A stretch of DNA of 13,494 nucleotides from Iamia sp052038315 (GTDB taxonomy: Bacteria; Actinomycetota; Acidimicrobiia; Acidimicrobiales; Iamiaceae), in contig JBQGCF010000248.1 in NCBI GenBank assembly GCA_052038315.1, forward strand, positions 1 through 13,494. The letters run 5' to 3'. The notes under the pieces were generated by a model. That model was given only the letters and a program-made list of their open reading frames with translations. It ran no database searches and was not told where the DNA came from. Each line of letters starts with the position of its first letter. The stretch's first letter is position 1. The position numbers were made by a program, and so were the translations under genes. Below are positions 1 through 6,100 of this stretch, piece by piece.

Positions 1-759
1 GCCGAGGACGTCGACGGCGGGACGGTCACCAGCGGCGAGGTCGACTACCGGTTCTTCGTGGGCGCCACCGACGACCTGCCGGGGGAGTGGGGCGCGACAC
101 GGGCCGTGAGGGCGCTCTACCAGGGCGTGCTCGACCGACGCCCCGACGCCGGCGGCTCGGCCTACTGGTCCGGCCGCCTCGCCTCGGGCGGTTCCGTCGA
201 GGCGTTGGCGGCGACGCTGGCCCGCACCGCCGAGGGCAGGGCCACCACGGTGCGCCGGACCTACCAGCGCACCCTCGGCCGGTCACCGTCGGGCCCCGAC
301 ATCGCCTTCTGGTCCGACCAGCTCCGCCGGATCGGACCGGAGGCCCTCCGCGCCCGCCTGCTGGCCGCGCCGGAGGTCCTCGCCGCCGCAGGCGACGTCG
401 ACGGATGGGTCCGCCGGGTGCTGTGGACCGCCCTCGAGCGCGAACCCGAGGAGGGTGCCGTCGCCTACTGGGCGGGCCGGGTGCAGGGCTGGGGCGGGGC
501 CTGGGCCGGGCGGGAGAAGGTCGCCCGCACCGTGCTGCGATCGGCCGAGGCCCGGGCCGTCGACGTCCGCTACGGCATGCAGGAGGTCTGCCACCGGGAC
601 CTCTGGGGCCAGCCGGTGCCCGCCGACCTCCTCGCCTCCCACCTGGCCACCGGCCTCGACGTCGGTCGTCTCCGCGCCGCCATCGCCGCCGGCGACTGCG
701 CGCCCACCGGAACAGCGGGCACCGACGCCCGAACCACCTTCTCGACCGAGGAGAGCTGA
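1..759 (+). CDS. DUF4214 repeat protein, 3' part (5' end outside window)
   Basis: The reading frame is open from the first base to a TGA at 757-759, so 252 residues of a longer protein are visible. Four DUF4214-like repeats can be seen at about residues 35-60, 84-109, 136-160 and 190-215. The first three follow the pattern aromatic/Val-x3-Tyr or Leu, then L-x-R-x-P, then a Tyr/Phe-Trp pair (YW at 55-56, FW at 103-104, YW at 156-157); the fourth is degenerate. DUF4214 is usually found at the C-terminus of large secreted or surface proteins and has no known activity. The tail after residue 230 is polar and likely disordered. An internal GTG at 58 is possible but not needed, because the frame stays open upstream. 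The family call is good; the function is unknown. Confidence 0.75.
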   Translation, partial: AEDVDGGTVTSGEVDYRFFVGATDDLPGEWGATRAVRALYQGVLDRRPDAGGSAYWSGRLASGGSVEALAATLARTAEGRATTVRRTYQRTLGRSPSGPDIAFWSDQLRRIGPEALRARLLAAPEVLAAAGDVDGWVRRVLWTALEREPEEGAVAYWAGRVQGWGGAWAGREKVARTVLRSAEARAVDVRYGMQEVCHRDLWGQPVPADLLASHLATGLDVGRLRAAIAAGDCAPTGTAGTDARTTFSTEES

Positions 760-784
760 CCCCGGCCCGACGGAGGGCCGCCCC

Positions 785-790
785 TACCAT
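785..790 (+). promoter_or_regulatory. -10 box TACCAT of a leaderless-type promoter
   Basis: TACCAT fits the TANNNT -10 consensus and ends 7 nt before the ATG at 798. That spacing would put the transcription start on or next to the start codon, as in actinobacterial leaderless genes. No convincing -35 box is visible, and there is no Shine-Dalgarno sequence before the ATG. Confidence 0.5.
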
Positions 791-797
791 CGTCCCG

Positions 798-1286
798 ATG
801 GCGAGGGCGGCGGTGGTCTTCCTGGTCGGTGCGCTCCTCGCGGCACCGACGGCATGCGCCCAGGACGAGTGGTGGGGCGCCGACATCGCCGAGGCGCCGT
901 GCGACCTGGGGATGACGCCCGCCGTCGAGCGGGAGGCGGAGGCGACGGTGCTCTCCACCGAGGTCATCGACACGGGGTACGAGATCGTGTGCGCGTACGA
1001 GCTCGGCGGGGGCGCGTCCGTCCGGATGGACGTGTTCCCGTCCCGGCCCGACATCGTCGACGCCCTCACGGGTGGCGTGGTGTGGACGCCCGGGTCGACC
1101 GATCGGGTCGCCCACCAGGGACTGCACCGACCCGGCGACGCATCGGACACGATCTACACCCGAGCCGTGGTCGCCGACGTCGCCGCCAACGTCTCGCTCA
1201 CCCGTGAGGGCACCGACGCCGAGCTGATCGCCTCCGGGGAGGCGCTGGCCTTCGGCGCGGCGAGAGCGGTGGTCGCCCGGCGCTGA
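798..1286 (+). CDS. Small exported protein, DUF3558-like, possible lipoprotein
   Basis: This 162-residue protein starts with an exported-type leader: a short basic n-region (MAR), then a hydrophobic stretch of Ala, Val and Leu up to PTAC at 18-21. The Cys could be a lipoprotein cysteine, but the -3 residue is Pro, so the lipobox is imperfect. Cleavage after the ACA that follows is the alternative. The mature part has two further Cys, one in a Pro-Cys-Asp-Leu context near the N-terminus and one about 30 residues later. This is the spacing seen in small actinobacterial secreted proteins of the DUF3558 type, where they may form a disulfide. The start is chosen from the leader sequence and the -10 box 7 nt upstream. 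It follows the DUF4214 gene by 38 nt but probably has its own promoter. Family membership is only a resemblance; the function is unknown. Confidence 0.7.
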   Translation: MARAAVVFLVGALLAAPTACAQDEWWGADIAEAPCDLGMTPAVEREAEATVLSTEVIDTGYEIVCAYELGGGASVRMDVFPSRPDIVDALTGGVVWTPGSTDRVAHQGLHRPGDASDTIYTRAVVADVAANVSLTREGTDAELIASGEALAFGAARAVVARR

Positions 1287-1293
1287 CCCCCCT

Positions 1294-1310
1294 GGGTGCC
1301 CGGGGCATCC
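1294..1310. terminator. Possible hairpin terminator between converging genes
   Basis: The 30-nt gap between the two converging genes contains the inverted repeat GGGTGCCC-G-GGGCATCC, which has one G-T pair. It could form a short GC-rich hairpin read from either side. There is no T-tract, and the loop must be made by opening the inner pairs, so the call is weak. Confidence 0.25.
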
Positions 1311-1316
1311 GAGGCG

Positions 1317-1520
1317 TCAGGGGCGGAGGGAGGCGGCCTCGTCCATCAGCGTGTCGGCGACGTGCATGCCGGGGGTGAGGACGGTGCGGGTCCGGGGATC
1401 GACCCGGGCGGTGTGGCCACCGGAGCGGAAGGCGATGGTGACCGTGCCGTCGATCTCGAGGGTGAGCACGTGGGTCGTGCGCCCCTGGCAGTCGAGGACG
1501 TGGGCGGTGGCGAGCTGCAC
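1317..1520 (-). CDS. 67-residue protein under a Fur/Zur-type operator
   Basis: I do not recognise this family. The 67-residue protein starts with GTG (1520-1518) and has no signal peptide or membrane segment. Alternating hydrophobic and polar residues at about 18-40 suggest a small beta-rich domain, followed by a short helical tail. It has one Cys (11) and four His (7, 17, 36, 53), so metal binding is possible, but there is no CxxC motif. The start is supported by a -10 box TAGGGT exactly 7 nt upstream, which implies a leaderless mRNA. A perfect 17-bp Fur-family palindrome lies between that box and the -35 box, so expression probably rises when iron, zinc or manganese is scarce. The gene lies 48 nt downstream of the antiporter gene on the same strand but appears to be transcribed separately. 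The promoter evidence makes a real gene likely. Confidence 0.6.
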   Translation of the reverse strand: MQLATAHVLDCQGRTTHVLTLEIDGTVTIAFRSGGHTARVDPRTRTVLTPGMHVADTLMDEAASLRP

Positions 1521-1527
1521 GGTACGG

Positions 1528-1557
1528 ACCCTAGGTTGAGAATGATTCTCAAATCAA
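1528..1557 (-). promoter_or_regulatory. Promoter of the 67-residue gene (TTGATT / 18 nt / TAGGGT)
   Basis: On the minus strand, TTGATT (1557-1552) and TAGGGT (1533-1528) are separated by 18 nt. The -10 box lies 7 nt before the GTG start at 1520, the spacing expected for leaderless transcription. Almost the whole spacer is occupied by the Fur-type palindrome, so a bound repressor would exclude RNA polymerase. Confidence 0.55.
1536..1552. promoter_or_regulatory. Fur/Zur-family operator, perfect 8-1-8 palindrome
   Basis: The sequence TTGAGAATGATTCTCAA is a perfect inverted repeat around a single central base. It contains the 7-1-7 form TGAGAAT-N-ATTCTCA typical of Fur-family boxes (Fur TGATAAT-N-ATTATCA; actinobacterial Zur TGAAAAT-G-ATTTTCA). 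It is AT-rich in an otherwise very GC-rich window. The core does not tell Fur from Zur, and it is unlike the IdeR/DtxR site. Confidence 0.75.
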
Positions 1558-1568
1558 TGGGCGTACGC

Positions 1569-3818
1569 CTAAGGGGTGGGCTCCGGGGCGGGGGCGTCGA
1601 GGAGGGCGTCGAGGTCGCTGCGCTCGAGGCGGTTGGGGTCCGGGGCGATCAACAGGACCGGGGAGACGAAGCGCTCGGCGTCGGCGCGGGCCCGCTCGAC
1701 CGGGCCCAGCCCCGCGGGCCCGGCGAAGGAGCGGACGACGGCGGTGGCGCCGGCCGCGGCCTCGGTGCCGGCCGGCGTGAGGAGGTCGTCGTCGATCGTC
1801 GTGACCGCCAGGCCCCGGCCGCGCATCTTCTCGACCGCGGACTGGAGCCGCTTGGCGCCCCGGCGGGCGGCGCCGACGCCGACGATCGTGGGGGCGACGC
1901 CGGCGGGCAGCCCGAGCCGGAGGGCGTACTCCAGGGCGGCGATGCCACCGGGGCCGTCGCCGGCCTCGACCACCGGTGCGCCGCCGTCGTCCGTCGTGGC
2001 CGTGGCCGTGGCGGCCCGGCGGAGGGGGGCGATCCCGCCGGCGCCGTCGGCCGGGCCGGAGGCGACGAGGTCGCCGACGACGGTGGTCCCGGTCGGGTGT
2101 TCGCGCCGGTCGCCGACGACGACGAGCCGGGCGCCGAGGCGGGTGGTCTGGGCGGCGAGGTCGTCGGCCAGCTCCAGCGTGCGCTGGGAGAACGATTGGA
2201 CCGCCAGGCCCTGGGCGGCGACCCGCTCCTCCAGCTCGCGCAGCGACTCCAGCTCGCCGGCGATCGAGTCGACCAGCTGCGACAGCTCCCGGCCGCCGAG
2301 GTCGGCCCGCTGCTGCTCGTAGCTGGTGAGCACCACCTCGGCCGGCTGCTGGGACAGGGCGATCCGGCTGGCCACGTCGACCAGCGGGCCGGCGGTGTGG
2401 GGGTCGTCGATGGCCACGAGGACCCGGAAGGCGATGGCGTCGCCCAGGGCGGCCCGCTCGGCCTCGGCGATGTCGTGCTCGATCATCGAGTCCGGGTAGA
2501 TCCGGTGGAGCAGGGGCGACGTCATCAGCGTCGTGATGATCGCCATGAGCACCAGGGCGGTGAACATGGTCTCGTCGAGGACGCCCTTGTCGTAGCCGAT
2601 CGACAGCAGCACCAGCTCGGTCAGGCCGCGGGTGTTCATCAGCGTGCCGATGGCGCCCGACCGCCGCCAGGACAGGCCCTGGAACCGTCCCGCCAGCGTG
2701 GCGCCGACGAACTTGCCGACGCAGGCCACCACGACGACCAGGACCAGCACCTCGACGAACTGGCCCACCTCGACGCCGGCCGGGATCTTGGCGTTGAGGC
2801 CCGTGACGATGAAGAACAGCGGGAGGAACACCAGCACCGCCACGCTCTCGATCCGCTCCAGCACCGCGTGGGTGAAGGCCTCGGCCCCGTCGCGGGGGAA
2901 GACCACGCCGAGGGCGAAGGCGCCGAAGATCGAGTGGATGCCGATGTGCGAGGTGGCCCACGACGCCATCAGCAGCAGGGCGATGACGACGGCCAGCAGG
3001 TCCGGGGTCAGGCCGTTGGCCTTGAACCGGTCGTTGAGCTTGGCCAGCACCGGCTTGATGGCGATCGACATGAAGAGGCCGAAGACCAGCGTCAGCCCGA
3101 GCACCCGGGCCAGGTCGGCGCCGGCGTTGCCGCCCCCGCCGGACGACGACTCGATCACGGCGGTCACGAGGGCGAGCAGCGACCAGGCCAGGATGTCGTC
3201 GATGGCCGCGCAGGCGAGGGTCAGGGCGCCGACCGGCGTGTTCTGCATCCGGCGCTCGTTGAGGATGCGGGCCAGCACGGGGAAGGCGGTGACCGACATC
3301 GAGGCGCCGACGAACAGGGCGAAGGGCAGGAAGTCGATGCCCTCGGGGAGGTAGTCGTCACGGAGCAGGGCGGCGAGGCCCACGCCGAGGGTGAAGGGCA
3401 GGACCACCGACGTGATCGACACCCCCGCGGCGAGCCGCTCCTTGCCCCGGATGAGCTTCATGTCGAGCTCGAGGCCGACCACGAACATGAAGATGATCAG
3501 GCCCAGCTCGGCCAGGACCTTGAGGAACGGGCGGGCGTCGGCCGGGAACAGGGTGTCGCTCAGCGGCTCGTCGAGGCCGAGCAGGTCGGTGACCGTGCCC
3601 GAGCCGAGGACCAGCGGGCCCAGCACCAGCCCGGCCACGATCTCGCCGACGACGGGTGGCTGGCCGATCTTGCGGAACAGCGCGCCGACCAACCGGGCGA
3701 CCGCCAGGATGATGACGACGTCGACGATGATCCAGGCGATGTTGTGCTCGGTGACGAGCTCCTTCAGGACCGCTGCGTGCTCGGCCGCCTCCTGTCCCGC
3801 ACTGGCCAACACCCACAT
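1569..3818 (-). CDS. CPA2-family cation/proton antiporter with UspA-like tail
   Basis: This 749-residue protein has an N-terminal Na_H_Exchanger-type domain (about 25-440, roughly 12 membrane segments) and a long soluble C-terminal part. Family marks seen are the GQPPVVGEI segment (52-60), GLELD (115-119), the paired acidic residues Asp207-Asp208 in AIDDILAW, and MNTRGLTELV (394-403). The Asp pair is the ion-binding site in the electrogenic members of this family. From about 462 the protein is soluble. One unit at about 462-570 resembles a universal stress protein domain, and a second alpha/beta region lies at about 620-720, separated by an Ala/Thr/Gly-rich linker. Such tails often sense nucleotides or ligands. 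It likely exchanges Na+ or K+ for protons at the cell membrane. The ATG is preceded by GGAGG 6 nt upstream (3829-3825). Substrate is not decided by the sequence. Confidence 0.9.
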   Translation of the reverse strand: MWVLASAGQEAAEHAAVLKELVTEHNIAWIIVDVVIILAVARLVGALFRKIGQPPVVGEIVAGLVLGPLVLGSGTVTDLLGLDEPLSDTLFPADARPFLKVLAELGLIIFMFVVGLELDMKLIRGKERLAAGVSITSVVLPFTLGVGLAALLRDDYLPEGIDFLPFALFVGASMSVTAFPVLARILNERRMQNTPVGALTLACAAIDDILAWSLLALVTAVIESSSGGGGNAGADLARVLGLTLVFGLFMSIAIKPVLAKLNDRFKANGLTPDLLAVVIALLLMASWATSHIGIHSIFGAFALGVVFPRDGAEAFTHAVLERIESVAVLVFLPLFFIVTGLNAKIPAGVEVGQFVEVLVLVVVVACVGKFVGATLAGRFQGLSWRRSGAIGTLMNTRGLTELVLLSIGYDKGVLDETMFTALVLMAIITTLMTSPLLHRIYPDSMIEHDIAEAERAALGDAIAFRVLVAIDDPHTAGPLVDVASRIALSQQPAEVVLTSYEQQRADLGGRELSQLVDSIAGELESLRELEERVAAQGLAVQSFSQRTLELADDLAAQTTRLGARLVVVGDRREHPTGTTVVGDLVASGPADGAGGIAPLRRAATATATTDDGGAPVVEAGDGPGGIAALEYALRLGLPAGVAPTIVGVGAARRGAKRLQSAVEKMRGRGLAVTTIDDDLLTPAGTEAAAGATAVVRSFAGPAGLGPVERARADAERFVSPVLLIAPDPNRLERSDLDALLDAPAPEPTP

Positions 3819-3860
3819 GTGCGTCCTCCGTCCCTCGCTCGTGCCTCTGGTCGGCCGCCG

Positions 3861-3866
3861 ACGCTA
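3861..3866 (-). promoter_or_regulatory. Possible -10 box (TAGCGT) for the antiporter gene
   Basis: On the minus strand TAGCGT fits TANNNT and would give a leader of about 35 nt that carries the GGAGG ribosome site. No good -35 box is visible upstream, so this is tentative. The MarR-type palindrome lies about 40 bp further upstream, so the regulator could influence this promoter too. Confidence 0.3.
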
Positions 3867-3902
3867 GGCGCCCCCGTCCCCGACGGCCGACGATCCGGTT
3901 AG

Positions 3903-3917
3903 GTGTACCCCTACACT
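3903..3917 (+). promoter_or_regulatory. MarR-type operator overlapping a leaderless -10 box
   Basis: GTGTA-CCCC-TACAC (3903-3916) is a perfect inverted repeat. Its right arm forms most of the -10 box TACACT (3912-3917), which ends 7 nt before the GTG start of the marR-type gene. A dimeric regulator bound here would block the promoter, the usual arrangement for MarR autorepression. It lies in the 106-nt gap between the antiporter gene and the marR gene. Confidence 0.6.
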
Positions 3918-3924
3918 CGATGCT

Positions 3925-4398
3925 GTGCAGCAGGCAACGGAGGACGATCTGGTCGACGCCCTGCTCGACGCGTCACGGGCCCTGGTGGGGGTGGCGGCCC
4001 GCTCGATCGCCGGCATCGACGTGACCCTGCCGCAGTACCGGGCGCTGGTCGTCGTCGGGTCCCGGCCCGGCGTGTCGGTCGGCGACCTGGCCGAGGCGCT
4101 GGACATCCACCCGACGACGGCGACGCGGATGTGCGACCGGTTGGTGGCCAAGGCCCTGGTGCGCCGCGTGCAGGCGTCGGAGGACCGCCGCGGGGTCGAG
4201 CTGCACCTCACGGCGGCCGGGCGCCGGCTGCTGGCGCGCGTCCTCGACCGGAGGCGACGGGACGTGGCGGCGATCGTGGCCCGCCTGGGCTCCGACGTGA
4301 CGGACGAGGCCGTCCGTGCCCTCGCCGCCTTCGCCGCGGCCGCGGGCGAGGCCCCGCTGGACCTCGACCCGCTCGGTTGGTCGGCCCCCGCCCCGTGA
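3925..4398 (+). CDS. MarR-family transcriptional regulator
   Basis: This 157-residue protein has the MarR winged-helix fold. A dimerisation helix region comes first, then helix-turn-helix at about 48-75 (VSVGDLAEALDIHPTTATRM), then a beta-wing with the conserved acidic-Arg-Arg segment (EDRRGVELHLT), and C-terminal helices ending in an Ala-rich tail. MarR proteins are dimers that usually repress their own operon until a small ligand or oxidation releases them. The GTG start is supported by the -10 box TACACT 7 nt upstream. A perfect palindrome overlaps that box and is the likely autoregulatory site. The stop overlaps the GTG of the CLC gene (GTGA, 4395-4398), so the two are co-transcribed and probably translationally coupled. 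The ligand is unknown. Confidence 0.88.
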   Translation: MQQATEDDLVDALLDASRALVGVAARSIAGIDVTLPQYRALVVVGSRPGVSVGDLAEALDIHPTTATRMCDRLVAKALVRRVQASEDRRGVELHLTAAGRRLLARVLDRRRRDVAAIVARLGSDVTDEAVRALAAFAAAAGEAPLDLDPLGWSAPAP

Positions 4399-6089
4399 CC
4401 GCCTGGACCCGCCTCGATCGCCTGGCCGCGGGCCCGGGCCGGACGCGGCTGGCGGAGCTCGGCCGGCGCTCTCGCGAGGTGCTGGTCGTCGCCGGCGTGG
4501 TGGGCATCGTCGTCGGCCTGGTGGTCGCCGGCTTCGAGGGCGTCGCCGCCGAGACCGCCTTCGACCGGGTCCTCGACCTGCCCCTGGCCGTGCAGGCGGC
4601 GGCCCCGGCGGTCGGCCTCGCCCTCGCCGCTCTGATCCTGCGCCTGGGCGGTCGGTCGGCGTCCCCGTCGACGTCGGACGACTACATCCGGGCCTTCCAC
4701 GACACCCGCGGCGACCGGCTCCGGTGGCGCGACCTGCCGATCAAGCTCCTCGCCGCGGCGGCGACGCTCGGCAGCGGGGTGCCGCTCGGCTACGAGGGGC
4801 CGGCGATCTACGCCGGCGCGTCGATCGGCTCGGGCGTCCAGCGCCGGCTGGCCCGCCTGTTCGGCGCCGAGCAGGCCCAGGTCCTCATGGTCGCCGGGGC
4901 CGCCGCCGGGGTCTCGGCGGTGTTCAAGGCCCCGGTCACCGGGCTGGTGTTCGCCCTGGAGGTCCCGTTCCAGGACGACCTGGCCCGCCGCATGGTCCTG
5001 CCCGCCTCGATCAGCTCGGCCGCCAGCTACGTCACCTTCGCCGCCCTGGCCGGCACCGAGCCCCTGCTCCCGGTGTCCGGGCGCCCGCCGTTCGACCTGG
5101 TCGACCTGGGCGGCGCCGCCCTCGTCGGCCTCGTCGCCGGCTGCCTGGCCCGCCTGTTCGTCCTGCTGATCGGGGCGGCCAAGCGCCTGTCGGGCCGGGG
5201 GCACCCGGCGGTCCGGGTCGGGGTGGCCGGCGCGGTGCTGGCCGCCGTCGTCGTCGCTGGCGACGCCCTCGGCTCCGGTCCGCTCGGGCTCGGGCCGGGC
5301 TACAACGCCCTGCGCTGGGCGCTCGAACCCGAGCACGGCGTCGCCGCCATCGTCGCCCTGGGCACGCTGCGGGTCGTCGGCACCGCCGCCGCGGTCGGCG
5401 GCGGGGGGACCGGAGGCCTGTTCATCCCCCTCGTCATCCAGGGCGCGCTGGTGGGCCGGGCGGTCGGCGGGCTGTTCGACGTCGAGGGCACGACCCTGTT
5501 CCCCGTGGTCGGGATGGCCGCCTTCCTCGGCGCCGGGTACCGGGTGCCGCTGGCGGCGGTGGTGTTCGTGGCCGAGTTCACCGGCCAGCCCGGCTTCGTC
5601 GTCCCCGGCCTGATCGCCGCCGTCGTCGCCCAGCTCGTCATGGGCCGGGCCTCGATCTCGCCGTACCAGGCCGCAGGGCGGACCGGTCACCTCGAGCGCA
5701 GGCTGCGCCTGCCCCTCGCCGCGGTGATCGACGCCGACGCCCGCACCGTCCCGCCCGACGCCACCATCGAGGAGCTCTTCCGGCAGCACCTCGTCGGCCG
5801 GCGCCAGCAGTCCGTCCCGGTCGTCGACGGCACCACCTACCTGGGGATGGCCGAGGCCCACCGCCTCGCCGCGATCGACCGCGACGCCTGGGCCGCGACG
5901 ACCGTCGCCGAGGCGATGCGCACCGGCCTGCCCGTCGCCCGCCCCGACTGGCTCCTCGCCGACGCCGTCGGCGCCATGCGGTCCGCCGACGCCGACCGCC
6001 TCGCCGTCTGCGACGGGGACCGCTTCGTCGGCGTCGTCACCGCCGACGACCTCGTCCGCCTCGACGAGCTCCTCACCGACGACCCCTGA
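4395..6089 (+). CDS. CLC-family chloride channel/transporter with CBS pair
   Basis: This 564-residue protein has a CLC membrane domain (about 28-420) followed by two CBS domains (about 445-560). The CLC marks seen are G-Y-E-G-P at 132-136 with the gating glutamate Glu134, GLFIP at 341-345 (GxFxP), and Tyr424, which fits the pore tyrosine. The first family motif (GSGxP) is not recognisable: the matching place just before DDYIRAFHD reads SPSTS. The second proton-pathway glutamate (Glu203 of the E. coli protein) is Val190 here, in FALEVPF, as in CLC channels. It may therefore work as a channel or a weakly coupled exchanger; this is inferred from alignment by eye. CBS pairs in this family often bind adenine nucleotides. 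The GTG start overlaps the marR stop. The next gene begins 11 nt after its stop. Confidence 0.88.
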   Translation: MTAWTRLDRLAAGPGRTRLAELGRRSREVLVVAGVVGIVVGLVVAGFEGVAAETAFDRVLDLPLAVQAAAPAVGLALAALILRLGGRSASPSTSDDYIRAFHDTRGDRLRWRDLPIKLLAAAATLGSGVPLGYEGPAIYAGASIGSGVQRRLARLFGAEQAQVLMVAGAAAGVSAVFKAPVTGLVFALEVPFQDDLARRMVLPASISSAASYVTFAALAGTEPLLPVSGRPPFDLVDLGGAALVGLVAGCLARLFVLLIGAAKRLSGRGHPAVRVGVAGAVLAAVVVAGDALGSGPLGLGPGYNALRWALEPEHGVAAIVALGTLRVVGTAAAVGGGGTGGLFIPLVIQGALVGRAVGGLFDVEGTTLFPVVGMAAFLGAGYRVPLAAVVFVAEFTGQPGFVVPGLIAAVVAQLVMGRASISPYQAAGRTGHLERRLRLPLAAVIDADARTVPPDATIEELFRQHLVGRRQQSVPVVDGTTYLGMAEAHRLAAIDRDAWAATTVAEAMRTGLPVARPDWLLADAVGAMRSADADRLAVCDGDRFVGVVTADDLVRLDELLTDDP

Positions 6090-6100
6090 CGTCGGCGACG

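Noticed and set aside
1296..1552. Other frames over the 67-residue gene (plus 1351-1539, minus 1346-1552)
   Set aside because: Composition is Ser/Pro/Arg-rich with no fold-like pattern. Only the frame starting at 1520 has a promoter at leaderless spacing.
1296..3902. Open frame of 868 codons on the plus strand opposite the antiporter gene
   Set aside because: Its product is rich in Gly, Asp, Glu, His and Gln with no domain, and it lies wholly antisense to a clear membrane protein. Such frames stay open by chance at this GC content.
3864..5861. Open frame of 665 codons on the minus strand opposite marR and the CLC gene
   Set aside because: Low-complexity composition with no recognisable motif; it is the antisense shadow of two well-supported genes.
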